From an uncultured Pluralibacter sp. (GTDB taxonomy: Bacteria; Pseudomonadota; Gammaproteobacteria; Enterobacterales; Enterobacteriaceae), in contig NZ_CAJYMB010000113.1 of the NCBI RefSeq assembly GCF_913775985.1, positions 22,004-86,003 on the forward strand: DNA of 64,000 nucleotides. The letters run 5' to 3'. Below, piece after piece: positions 17,036 to 24,765 of this stretch. Each line of letters begins with the position of its first letter. The first letter of the stretch is position 1. The translations under genes and the position numbers were made by a program. The notes beneath the pieces were generated by a model. It made no database searches, was not told the DNA's origin, and saw nothing but the letters and a program-made list of their open reading frames with translations.

Positions 17036-18316
17036 TTAAAATACGCGCGCTACAGGAATGTCTGACCAGCGCGTGGTCCATGCGGGGCTGAGCAATTCCC
17101 GCTTCATTTTCCATTCAGTATTAATCCCCTGTCCCGCAAACCACATATGTCCCAGCCCGGACTGGTTAATGCCGTCCAGCACCTTCATCAGCTGCGCGCT
17201 GTTTGCCCGCGGCTTATCCTCATCGAACAGGTTCAGCTGACTGACGCCGTCTGGTGTGAAGTCATCGAGCATTATGCCGGCCTTCATATATCGCCGCCCG
17301 TCAAGCCAGATGCGGTCGAGCGATCGCATCGCCACCCCGATCACGTCGCGCGTATCCTGCGTGGGTAGGGTGAGATTCTCGCCGGCGCTGTTGCCGTAAA
17401 AGACTTCTCCCTGTGCGTGCGGCGAGGTCCGTATAAAAGCGCTGATGCGCCGGCAGAACTGGCGCTCCTTTCTCAGCTTCTCCGCCGCCCGGGTGGCGTA
17501 CTGACACAGCGCTTCCTGCATGGCCACTTTTGTCGTGATGCGTTCGCCAAAGGAGCGGCTGAAGACGATCTGCTGTTTCGCCGGCGCAAACTCCTCAAGG
17601 GGAATGCACGATTCGCCGTTGAGCTCGCGGACGGTGCGCTCCAGCACCACGCTGAAGTTTTTACGGATGAGGGCAGGGTGCGCGCGTGAGAGCTGCAGGG
17701 CGTTTTCAATGCCCATCAGGTTGAGCCGTTTGGCGATGCGCCGACCAACTCCCCATATCTCCTCTACGGGCTGGTTTTCCAGCAGCGCCGCGGTACGCTT
17801 CGGATTATCCGGCGTCAGTGCCAGCACACCGCGGAACTGCGGCCACTCCTTGCTGGCCCATTGCGCTGATTTTGCCAGGGTTTTTGTCGGCCCCATGCCC
17901 ACACCGACGGTCATGCCGGTCGTGGCCAGCACGTGGGCGCGCAGGCGCCGGCCGAAGTGCTCAAAGTCCTCGCAGCCATCGATGCCGGTTAAATCGAGGA
18001 ACATCTCGTCAATGGAGTACTGCTCAACCTTCGGCGTCATTTCCTCCAGTGCCATCATGATCCTGTTCGATAACGAGTGGTAAAGCGCATAGTTTGAGCT
18101 GAACACATGCACGCGTTCGGCAAAATCCTGCCCCTTTATCTGAAACCACGGGGCGCCCATTTTTATGCCGAGTTTTTTGGCGCCCGCGCTGCGTGCGATG
18201 ACGCAGCCGTCATTATTACTCAGCACGACCACCGGTCTGCCGCGCAGGTCAGGGCGGAACAGCGCCTCACAGCTGGCGTAAAAGGAGTTGACGTCGGCCA
18301 GACCAAACATGGGCAT
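17036..18316 (-). CDS. umuC: DNA polymerase V subunit UmuC
   Basis: Y-family translesion polymerase: MFGLADVNSFYASCEALFRP with the metal-binding Asp, LSNNDGCVIARSAGAKKLGI, SIDEMFLDLTGIDGCEDFEH with the second acidic pair, the helix-hairpin region IWGVGRRIAKRLNLMGIENA, and the C-terminal DLFDEDK-type region (here NLFDEDKP) that contacts the clamp. About 426 residues, full length. ATG at 18316 follows GGAGG at five bases. The umuD stop lies just upstream, so the genes are coupled. SOS control through the LexA box upstream of umuD. A truncated duplicate lies at 11981-13024. Confidence 0.93.
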   Translation of the reverse strand: MPMFGLADVNSFYASCEALFRPDLRGRPVVVLSNNDGCVIARSAGAKKLGIKMGAPWFQIKGQDFAERVHVFSSNYALYHSLSNRIMMALEEMTPKVEQYSIDEMFLDLTGIDGCEDFEHFGRRLRAHVLATTGMTVGVGMGPTKTLAKSAQWASKEWPQFRGVLALTPDNPKRTAALLENQPVEEIWGVGRRIAKRLNLMGIENALQLSRAHPALIRKNFSVVLERTVRELNGESCIPLEEFAPAKQQIVFSRSFGERITTKVAMQEALCQYATRAAEKLRKERQFCRRISAFIRTSPHAQGEVFYGNSAGENLTLPTQDTRDVIGVAMRSLDRIWLDGRRYMKAGIMLDDFTPDGVSQLNLFDEDKPRANSAQLMKVLDGINQSGLGHMWFAGQGINTEWKMKRELLSPAWTTRWSDIPVARVF

Positions 18317-18318
18317 GA

Positions 18319-18768
18319 TCACCTCCGGCGGGCACGGGTGCTGTTAAAGAACCAGGTCACTACGCCGAGCAGCTGCAGCTCCTCCGGGTAGATCACCGGG
18401 TAGGCCGGGTTCATGGGCAGCAGCGCGAGCCTGGGCTGCAGCTGCAGGCGCTTGACCGTAAACTCGCCGTTGACCTCGGCAATCACGATATCGCCGTGCG
18501 CAGCTTCCTCGGCCCGGTCAACCACCATGACGTCGCCGTCGCAGAGACCCAGGTCACGCATGCTGTTGCCGCTGGCGCGCACGAAGAAGGTTGAGGCGCG
18601 CCGGCGGATGCACAGCTCGTTCAGATCGAGTTCTTTCTCGACGTAGTCCTGTGCAGGTGAGGGGAAGCCGGCGGCGCACGGATCGGCATAAAGCGGTACC
18701 CGGACCCGGGGCGTAAAAATGGGTGGCCAGAGCAGCGTCAGGCCGGCGGTATAGCTGCCCGGGTTCAT
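18319..18768 (-). CDS. umuD: Polymerase V accessory protein UmuD
   Basis: 149 residues, LexA/S24 peptidase-like. Cleavage region CAAGFPSPAQDYVEKELDLN (about 31-50), catalytic Ser in GNSMRDLGLCDGDVM (about 68) and Lys in NGEFTVKRLQLQ (about 105). RecA-stimulated self-cleavage gives UmuD', which joins UmuC as polymerase V. The promoter carries a LexA box 79 bases upstream. Operon umuD-umuC with coupled ends. Apparently intact. Confidence 0.93.
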   Translation of the reverse strand: MNPGSYTAGLTLLWPPIFTPRVRVPLYADPCAAGFPSPAQDYVEKELDLNELCIRRRASTFFVRASGNSMRDLGLCDGDVMVVDRAEEAAHGDIVIAEVNGEFTVKRLQLQPRLALLPMNPAYPVIYPEELQLLGVVTWFFNSTRARRR

Positions 18769-18846
18769 GATCTGATGCCCCGGCCATGCTGCATTGTGAC
18801 TGCGAAAGTGCAGAGTAAATCGCGCATAAAATTCCTCCCGTTATTT

Positions 18847-18866
18847 TACTGTTTATACATACAGTA
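18847..18866. promoter_or_regulatory. LexA (SOS) box for umuDC
   Basis: TACTGTTTATACATACAGTA matches the LexA consensus TACTGTATATATATACAGTA at 18 of 20 positions, including both CTG/CAG arms. It lies 79-98 bases before the umuD ATG, so umuDC should be DNA-damage inducible. Confidence 0.9.
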
Positions 18867-19310
18867 TTATTGAGGCGGAATTATCTGGCAAGAGGGAGCG
18901 AAACGGGTTAGGGCAGAAGCGAAGCCATCTGACTGAGCCGCCGGGAAATTTTTATGAAGGTCGGCCTGGCTGATGCTGAGCAGCGCCACTATGGCTCAGG
19001 TCAGGGCCGGCAGATGTGGAGAGGCGTTTCCGGTATACCGTTACAGCCCGGCGCTCTGTGGCCGGGCTGGTTTTGTGAAATGCAGAATAAGCGTAATGTG
19101 CGTAAGCAGTTCATGCCGGCATCGGTGAAATGACGCTTCCTCGGCACGACTGTTCGTTCCTCGCGCTGCTGCGGTACGCCTCAGCCGTGACTGCGGCGAG
19201 CGTGGCGGGCTGGCAGTTAACGGCAGGTATTTTTTTTCCGGACCCGTTGTGCAGACCTGACGCACCGTTCTAATCTGGACGAAATTCCTCATCAGTCTCC
19301 GGGGCAATCT
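18867..19310. other. No supported gene
   Basis: 444 bases between the umuD promoter and the small HTH gene. A 148-codon reverse frame (19041-19487) is Arg/Gln/His-rich and antisense to the HTH gene, so I treat it as chance. Confidence 0.4.
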
Positions 19311-19583
19311 ATGGATGGCCACACCTCTCCCGCACGTTTTCTCGCTTATCTTCTGACTGAGCACGATATCTCCGTGACGCAGCTGTGTGACCGCTGCGGG
19401 CTGGACAGCGATATCGTCCGGGCTTTTCTGGCGGGGCGCCTGCCGGTGACGCAGACGCTGGCGGAGCAGCTGGGCACCGTGTTCCACTCCCCCGGCTTAT
19501 GGCTCACCCGTCAGGCCCTCTGGATGCGGGCTGAATCAGGTGCTGACGCGCCCGCCGGTGGCGACGGGACACCACCGTGCTAA
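19311..19583 (+). CDS. Small HTH protein, HigA/XRE-like
   Basis: 90 residues. PARFLAYLLTEHDISVTQLC, then DSDIVRAFLAGRLPVTQTLA and EQLGTVFHSPGLWLTRQALW follow the helix pattern of HigA-family plasmid antidote proteins, which end in a WL..Q segment. There is no adjacent toxin gene. It could be an orphan antitoxin or a regulator of the nearby SOS genes. CTCCGG upstream gives only a weak ribosome site. Confidence 0.6.
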   Translation: MDGHTSPARFLAYLLTEHDISVTQLCDRCGLDSDIVRAFLAGRLPVTQTLAEQLGTVFHSPGLWLTRQALWMRAESGADAPAGGDGTPPC

Positions 19584-19687
19584 ATTAACCGGTGCCGGTA
19601 CGGGATTATCTTCTCCGTGTTCACCAGGGGGTAAATAAACTGCAGCCCGTACCGGCGCCTTTCATAAGCAGATGTCCGGACACTCTG

Positions 19688-20362
19688 TCAGCCATCGCCG
19701 GTGTTCCGGATAATGTCTGGCCCCTGGTTGTGAACGTTGCCGACCTTTGCCGCGACCGGATGCCATGTGAAGACGGACTCAGGTAGCGCGCCGTCACGCA
19801 CAATTTCTGCCGCGCGCGCCGGCGAAGTGTCATGACTCAGCCACTCTCGGACCGCGTCGGCCTTCAGCACAAGAGGACGGCGATCGTGAATATCTACCAT
19901 CCCCTGATTGCTGGCTGCGGTGACGATGACGAAACCCTCCTGACCGTGCTCCCGGTCAAAAGGCGGCTTCCCGATGGCCGCAAAAAAAAGCGGCTCTCTG
20001 TTTCGGTGATAAATGAAATAGGGCTGTTTTCCGGCACCGCTTTTTTTCCACTCAAACCAGCCCGATGCCGGCACAATGGCCCGCCCGTATTCCCACAGGG
20101 GCTTAAACATACGCCCTGTCGCAGCCGTTTCGCTGCGGGCATTGATGAGCGGCGGTTTATCCCACCACTCCGGACCGTAGCCCCAGTAAACAGGATCAAA
20201 CTTCAGCTTGCCGTCACGCTCACTGAGCAACAGAACCTTAGTCCCCGGCGCCACGTTGTACCGGCCAATGGGTTCAGCATCCCGGGTCAGTTCTTCCGGG
20301 CCAATACCCAGAGCGTCAAAGTAGTCATCTCTGCTGCTGTACTGCGCAAATCGTCCACACAT
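19688..20362 (-). CDS. SRAP/HMCES-like protein (YedK family)
   Basis: 224 residues with the SRAP signature: catalytic Cys2 in MCGRFAQYSSRDDYFDAL, YNVAPGTKVLLLSERDG, WGYGPEWWDKPPLINARSET, RAIVPASGWFEWKK (conserved Glu), and the late His in MVDIHDRRPLVLKADAVREW. SRAP proteins form a covalent thiazolidine link between Cys2 and abasic sites in single-stranded DNA, shielding them. On a plasmid beside umuDC it fits a DNA-damage tolerance set, perhaps useful while plasmid DNA is single stranded. All key residues are present. Confidence 0.9.
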   Translation of the reverse strand: MCGRFAQYSSRDDYFDALGIGPEELTRDAEPIGRYNVAPGTKVLLLSERDGKLKFDPVYWGYGPEWWDKPPLINARSETAATGRMFKPLWEYGRAIVPASGWFEWKKSGAGKQPYFIYHRNREPLFFAAIGKPPFDREHGQEGFVIVTAASNQGMVDIHDRRPLVLKADAVREWLSHDTSPARAAEIVRDGALPESVFTWHPVAAKVGNVHNQGPDIIRNTGDG

Positions 20363-20416
20363 AAGCCCCTCCTGCTATTCAGCATAGGCGGTATACTTTT
20401 GTCCGGAGGGATTATC

Positions 20417-20560
20417 ATGTCACATAACCTTGCCGCCCGGCCCCGGGAAGAGCGCGATCGGATCAGCGTGGATTTAGCCGCGGCCGGTGTCGCGTACAAA
20501 GAACGCCTGAATCTGCCGGTGAACCCGGCAGAGGTAGAGCGTCAGCAGTCAGAAGCGTAG
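20417..20560 (+). CDS. Small conserved-looking protein, 47 aa
   Basis: ATG at 20417 preceded by GGAGG at eight bases, an excellent ribosome site. Product MSHNLAARPREERDRISVDL continues to a charged end (EVERQQSEA). Divergent from the SRAP gene, separated by about 55 bases. Soluble, Arg/Glu-rich, no membrane segment. I do not recognise a family; the position suggests co-inheritance with the SRAP gene. Confidence 0.6.
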   Translation: MSHNLAARPREERDRISVDLAAAGVAYKERLNLPVNPAEVERQQSEA

Positions 20561-20992
20561 CGCGAGTATTACAGAGAGCGACTGGCTTTCTCTGATGATA
20601 TCAACGTCCGTTTCTGGCACAAAGTGGACCGTACTCAGGCGAATTTCCGCTTTGAGCGAAAAACGGACATTGCTAACAACGTTTGAGTAAATCAATGGAG
20701 AGCAGGCCAGTACACCTCTGGTATAAAAGAGGCTTGATGAAACTTTCACGCATAACACTGAGTCTCGCAGACCCATCATCATCTCAATAGGGCTGGAATA
20801 AAAGGTGCGACCTCGGGCTGGTGAAACTTCAGGCAGGCTGGTCCCATTCTGTTACACTCAGGGCAGGTATGATTACACAGTTCAGCCAGGTAAGCGCTGC
20901 TACTGAAACCAGACAACGGTTATAGACGCTCAAAAGCAATACTGCTTGTCCGCCGCGGCGGACTTTTACCGCCAGGCAACAGGAAGATTGAT
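20561..20992. other. Intergenic, with small inverted repeat
   Basis: 432 bases without a supported gene. GTCCGTTTCTGGCACAAAGTGGAC-like inverted repeat at 20606-20629 and a related TTTCCGCTTTGAGCG segment near 20644 suggest short repeated elements. A degenerate relative occurs near 21688. Confidence 0.4.
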
Positions 20993-21268
20993 ATGTTCAG
21001 GAGTGAAGAAGAAAAGGTCAATGTCGTAATTGGCGAAGCCATATTATTGCTGCTTGAGGATGAAGATGTCGTCAGCGTGCATAATCTGGCTCAACAGCTC
21101 AAACAGATGCTTAAGGCTGAGACAGAGGCAGCTCGTCGTGAAATCATCAGAGAAGCAATCAGGCAGACCGAAAGACTTCTCTCCACAGCCCACTGTTACG
21201 ATAATTGCAGTGCTGAAATTAAGTGGTTATCGCGCGAATTGCCTTACCAGCAGAGTATTAGGCACTAA
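20993..21268 (+). CDS. YmgB/AriR-like small regulator
   Basis: 91 residues, almost wholly helical: EEEKVNVVIGEAILLLLEDE, DVVSVHNLAQQLKQMLKAET, EIIREAIRQTERLL. The pattern of an N-terminal helix with an ..IG.A...LL.. motif, a short acidic turn and a long C-terminal helix is that of the AriR/YmgB/YcgZ family. These are small Rcs/biofilm and acid-resistance modulators (connector proteins). AGGAAG precedes the start. Family assignment is by pattern, not full alignment. A similar gene converges on it from 21506. Confidence 0.55.
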   Translation: MFRSEEEKVNVVIGEAILLLLEDEDVVSVHNLAQQLKQMLKAETEAARREIIREAIRQTERLLSTAHCYDNCSAEIKWLSRELPYQQSIRH

Positions 21269-21305
21269 TTGTTATCCTGCATCGGTTAGGTTTTGCCTTA
21301 CTCAT

Positions 21306-21506
21306 TCAATGTATCCGGCGATTTAGCATCTGAATCGCCTTTAGACTATTTTCCCGCACATGCCGATCCGCGGTGCTTTTGCTGAGCAGTTCCAGTGCAT
21401 ATATCACTTCGTTTTTCCCTACCGTGGCTTTCTGGCTGAGCAGTCTGCGGATGATGCTACCAATGAGCTCCAGTGGTTTTTTATTATTATCCTCGCCCGA
21501 ACCCAT
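21306..21506 (-). CDS. Second YmgB/AriR-like small protein
   Basis: 66 residues after a strong GGAGGATTT-ATG. KPLELIGSIIRRLLSQKATV, GKNEVIYALELLSKSTADRH, ENSLKAIQMLNRRIH repeats the pattern seen in the convergent gene: hydrophobic helix with IG.I...L, then a turn and an amphipathic helix. Probably a connector-type regulator of the AriR family. The two stops are 37 bases apart. Confidence 0.55.
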   Translation of the reverse strand: MGSGEDNNKKPLELIGSIIRRLLSQKATVGKNEVIYALELLSKSTADRHVRENSLKAIQMLNRRIH

Positions 21507-21792
21507 AAATCCTCCGATAAACGAAGCAGCAGTAAATATAGCATTATGTCAGAGGGGAGGTAACAGTATCCGTGTCAGTAAGCTGATAGCTTCATAAAAC
21601 TTTCGAGCCAAAGAAAGTTTTTAACAGGGGCTAAAACCTATGGCTGGCTCTCGCGCAAACTGGCGTCTTATGATGCAAGCAACGTCCGCTTATGGCACAA
21701 AGCAGGCATTAGTATCAATAGTGACCTGCTCCCCGTTGATTAATACACCGCGATGTTAGTAATGTCTTCATAAGCCACATGAGGACATCCCC

Positions 21793-22056
21793 ATGAAGAA
21801 GCGTTTTTCCGACGAACAGATCATCAGTATTCTTCGCGAAGCGGAAGCCGGAGTTTCTGCCCGTGAGCTCTGCCGCAAGCACGCCATTTCCGACGCCACC
21901 TTTTACACCTGGCGCAAGAAGTTTGGTGGCATGGAAGTTCCTGAGGTGAAGCGGCTTAAATCTCTTGAAGAGGAGAACGCCCGCCTCAAGAAGCTGCTTG
22001 CCGAAGCCATGCTGGATAAGGAGGCACTTCAGGTGGCTCTGGGGCGAAAGTACTGA
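21793..22056 (+). CDS. IS3-family transposase OrfA, copy 1
   Basis: 87 residues. N-terminal HTH ([40 protein letters not shown]) binds the IS ends. A Leu-zipper-like coiled coil ([20 protein letters not shown], about 56-75) mediates multimerisation. Stop at 22054-22056 overlaps the OrfB frame, and a -1 shift would make the OrfAB transposase. Confidence 0.9.
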   Translation: MKKRFSDEQIISILREAEAGVSARELCRKHAISDATFYTWRKKFGGMEVPEVKRLKSLEEENARLKKLLAEAMLDKEALQVALGRKY

Positions 22057-22088
22057 CGACAGACCAGAAGCGGGAAGCTGTTGAGTTT

Positions 22089-22913
22089 ATGTGTGATGCG
22101 ACCGGTCTGTCGCAACGTCGTGCCTGCAGGCTTGCAGGTTTGTCTCTGTCGACCTGCCGCTATGAGGCTCAGCGCCCGGCGGCTGATGCGCATTTATCAG
22201 GGCGCATCACTGAGCTGGCACTGGAGCGCAGGCGTTTTGGCTACCGTCGCATCTGGCAGTTACTGCGCCGTGAAGGCCTTCATGTTAATCACAAGCGCGT
22301 GTACCGCCTTTATCATCTGAACGGGCTGAGCGTAAAACGCAGACGACTTCGTAAAGGGCTGGCAACAGAACGTCTGCCGCTGCTCCGCCCGGCGGCGCCC
22401 AACCTGACCTGGTCGATGGATTTCGTCATGGACGCGCTGGCCACCGGTCGCAGGATCAAGTGCCTGACCTGTGTGGACGACTTCACGAAGGAGTGTCTGA
22501 CAATTACCATCGCATTCGGGATTTCAGGCGTTCAGGTCACGCGTATTCTGGACAGCATTGCACTGTTTCGGGGCTATCCGGCGACGATAAGAACTGACCA
22601 GAGGCCGGAGTTCACCTGCCGTGCACTGGAACAATGGGCCTTTGAGCATGGCGTGGAGCTGCGTCTTATCCAGCCCGGCAAGCCGACACAGAACGGATTT
22701 ATTGAGAGTTTTAACGGACGCTTTCGCGATGAATGTCTGAATGAACACTGGTTCAGCGATATCGTTTACGCCAGGAAAATCATTAATGACTGGCGGCAGG
22801 ATTATAACGAGTGTCGTCCACATTCAGCACTGAATTATCAGACGCCATCAGAGTTTGCAGCACGGTGGCGAAATGGAGAATGTGAAGGTAAACAAACCGA
22901 CATTACTAACTGA
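22089..22913 (+). CDS. IS3-family transposase OrfB, copy 1
   Basis: DDE integrase-like domain with [20 protein letters not shown] (first Asp), [20 protein letters not shown] (second Asp) and [20 protein letters not shown] (Glu). The frame is open from a CTG at 22053, so the active protein is probably the OrfA-OrfB fusion. The second motif reads DQRPEF, whereas copy 2 and most IS3 elements have DQGPEF. The Gly to Arg change next to the catalytic Asp may impair it. Confidence 0.9.
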   Translation: MCDATGLSQRRACRLAGLSLSTCRYEAQRPAADAHLSGRITELALERRRFGYRRIWQLLRREGLHVNHKRVYRLYHLNGLSVKRRRLRKGLATERLPLLRPAAPNLTWSMDFVMDALATGRRIKCLTCVDDFTKECLTITIAFGISGVQVTRILDSIALFRGYPATIRTDQRPEFTCRALEQWAFEHGVELRLIQPGKPTQNGFIESFNGRFRDECLNEHWFSDIVYARKIINDWRQDYNECRPHSALNYQTPSEFAARWRNGECEGKQTDITN

Positions 22914-22944
22914 AGGTTGTATCTAATACTGGGGGCAGGTCACA

Positions 22945-23113
22945 AAGTTGGACATACAGGCTGTGCATCAGTATTTGACGAGATCTACATGGGCAAAAGG
23001 TATAGATCTGGAAGCCGTCACGGCTTCAGTAGCGAACAGCCTTAACTTTGGCATTTATCACAATGAATCTCAGGCAGGATTTGCACGTTTGATAAATGCG
23101 AGTTCTTCGTTTC
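22945..23113 (+). pseudogene. GNAT acetyltransferase 5' fragment
   Basis: Directly after the IS right end, the frame MDIQAVHQYLTRSTWAKGID, SLNFGIYHNESQAGFARLI matches the first about 50 residues of a GNAT acetyltransferase, up to the strand before the acetyl-CoA loop. It breaks off near 23113 where the repeat found again at 31698 begins. No catalytic core remains. Confidence 0.6.
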
Positions 23114-23123
23114 ATGGCAACGC

Positions 23124-23179
23124 CCCCCTTGATCAAGGATAGCGTTGCATCGACCCATTGAACTTACAGCTCATAGCGG
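23124..23179 (+). repeat. 56-bp direct repeat, copy left of fimbrial cluster
   Basis: CCCCCTTGATCAAGGATAGC, then GTTGCATCGACCCATTGAAC and TTACAGCTCATAGCGG-like sequence recurs nearly unchanged at 31698-31753 in the same orientation. It contains the palindrome CCTTGATCAAGG. The pair brackets the fimbrial operon and its regulators, 8.5 kb. Confidence 0.85.
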
Positions 23180-23397
23180 ACGTTCATCACCTGCAACCAC
23201 TGCGCGACTTCTAACCCCCTCCCAAGTTGACATTAAACACAACTGCTCACCCGTTCCCCGCCGTGCGCGAGACATTCAGTCCGCTCCGGCGGCGCATGCG
23301 GCTTCCGGTGTCGCCCCTGCTGGCTTCACTTTGCGCCCGGCTGCTGTGTCGGCACGGCGCAGGTGAGGCCGTGCAACCATTGACTGAGGAGAGAATC

Positions 23398-23616
23398 ATG
23401 CCGAACTGGTGTGTAAACAGGCGGTGTGTGACCGGCCTGAAGGAGAACGTGAGTGAGGTGCGAACGCTGATGCGGGGCGAGGTATGTCCGGCATACGTGC
23501 GGGCTGAATCAGAAGGCATTCAGCTGTTTCTGGCGGGTTGCGCCGGGCTGCTGCGCCCGGTGACGGACAAAACCTGCTACCGGCTGCAAAGCCTGTGCTT
23601 GCCGGGTAACACATGA
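23398..23616 (+). pseudogene. YubB-like (DUF1281) 5' fragment
   Basis: Starts with GAGGAGAGAATC-ATG. MPNWCVNRRCVTGLKENVSE, GEVCPAYVRAESEGIQLFLA and GCAGLLRPVTDKTCYR match the N-terminus of the DUF1281/YubB ferredoxin-like proteins encoded in the leading region of many enterobacterial plasmids. After about 62 residues the frame ends in unrelated residues at 23616. Most of the protein (normally about 250 residues or more) is missing, replaced by the fimbrial operon. Confidence 0.75.
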
Positions 23617-23631
23617 AGAAAATCACTTCAG

Positions 23632-24756
23632 CTAGTTGGCGACGTTGCTCTGTGTCGACGGTGTGTAAATAATGGTTAATTTACCCGTGTAATACCCTGC
23701 AGCCTTATCCGCCAGATTAAAGGCTGGCGTGATGATCTGTATGGGGGCAGGGACGCAGAGCGATACTCCCGGCACGCCCGGCAATACGACCTGACGCTGG
23801 ATATTACGCTGGTTAGTATTGCTCCAGCTGATTTCGGTAGCGTTTTTTATCTCCTGAGCCACTCCCGTCGTCGGGTTAATGACGCTGACCTGGTAGTCAA
23901 TGCGATTGGCAGCCTGCGTTTTGTCTGCGCCGGTGCGATAGACGGAGAAAAGTCCGGCAGCCCTGCCCGTCGCGCTCGCTCCCTCATCGCTAAAAATCAT
24001 ATTCACGCGGTTGCTTGAGGAGTTGCTGCCGTCGTACAGGCACATATCCAGGGACGCGCTGCCGCTGGCAGTGGCATTTTTACTGGTTCCCGGCCGGTTA
24101 TTAAGGTTAAGGTCGACCCTTGGCGCGCTGTAGGGGAAGGCCGGAAAATAAATCTGCTGGTTGTTAAGGTCCGTCACCGTCAGAACAACATTGGCCGTCC
24201 ATGTATACAGGTAAGTTGAGGTCCACTGCCACAGGTCCTGTTTGAGCGTAGCCCTCCATACCCCGGGTGTGGTGAGTTTTGCAAGCTCGCTCTGGGCGAT
24301 ACTATAAGTAAATAATACAGGACCAGGTGAATCCGAACATACAGCGGCAGAAGATGCTGGCCTATAATAACAAAAAGGAGAAGCTTTGCGGAGTCCAACA
24401 ACAGTCAGGTTTACCGAAGTCGATGTACCATCTCGCGTAAACTTCAGTACTATATTGGAATCACTGTCAGAGCCCGCCCACACTGGGCTGGTATTGGCAC
24501 AGGCACCATAAATGGGGTCTGATGTACTTTTGCATACAAGAGAATTTCGCGCCCATATATCAGAGTTGTTAGTACTCCCGTCACTCCCGCCCGAGAGATG
24601 ATCCCATATTGTGAGGGATGAGGGGACGGACATCCGGTCATATTTCGCCGTCAGCGTCGTGTTCCTGGCCATGGGGGCCTCGTATACCGCGTAGCACGGC
24701 GCAACGCTGGCGCCAAGCGCGCCCAGAATCAGCCCCAGATAACAGAATAATTTCAC
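23632..24756 (-). CDS. Class 5 fimbrial tip adhesin/minor pilin (CooD/CfaE-like)
   Basis: 374 residues. GTG start with AAGGA upstream and a signal peptide (KLFCYLGLILGALGASVAPC). A long N-terminal region follows with SSLTIWDHLSGG, KQDLWQWTSTYLYTWTANVV and FPAFPYSAPRVDLNLNNRPG. A pilin-like C-terminal half contains MCLYDGSNSSSNRVNMIFSD, and the end is VPGVSLCVPAPIQIITPAFN, YTGKLTIIYTPST. Length, position after the usher and the two-part layout match CfaE/CooD tip adhesins, whose N-terminal domain binds host receptors. Receptor unknown. Last gene of the operon, 10 bases after the usher. Confidence 0.8.
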   Translation of the reverse strand: MKLFCYLGLILGALGASVAPCYAVYEAPMARNTTLTAKYDRMSVPSSLTIWDHLSGGSDGSTNNSDIWARNSLVCKSTSDPIYGACANTSPVWAGSDSDSNIVLKFTRDGTSTSVNLTVVGLRKASPFCYYRPASSAAVCSDSPGPVLFTYSIAQSELAKLTTPGVWRATLKQDLWQWTSTYLYTWTANVVLTVTDLNNQQIYFPAFPYSAPRVDLNLNNRPGTSKNATASGSASLDMCLYDGSNSSSNRVNMIFSDEGASATGRAAGLFSVYRTGADKTQAANRIDYQVSVINPTTGVAQEIKNATEISWSNTNQRNIQRQVVLPGVPGVSLCVPAPIQIITPAFNLADKAAGYYTGKLTIIYTPSTQSNVAN

Positions 24757-24765
24757 ATTCTTTCC

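Larger units (their letters stand above)
21722..22942 (+). mobile_element. IS3-family element, copy 1 (1221 bp)
   Basis: Ends are TGACCTGCTCCCCG at the left and, inverted, TGACCTGCCCCCAG at the right, giving 1221 bp. Two overlapping frames in the -1 relation encode the transposase, as in IS3 elements. It resembles IS1222/ISEhe3-type elements known from Pantoea (from memory). Copy 2 at 39902-41122 has the same length and inverse orientation. I see no flanking direct duplication (TAG on the left, CAA on the right), suggesting rearrangement after insertion. Confidence 0.85.
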
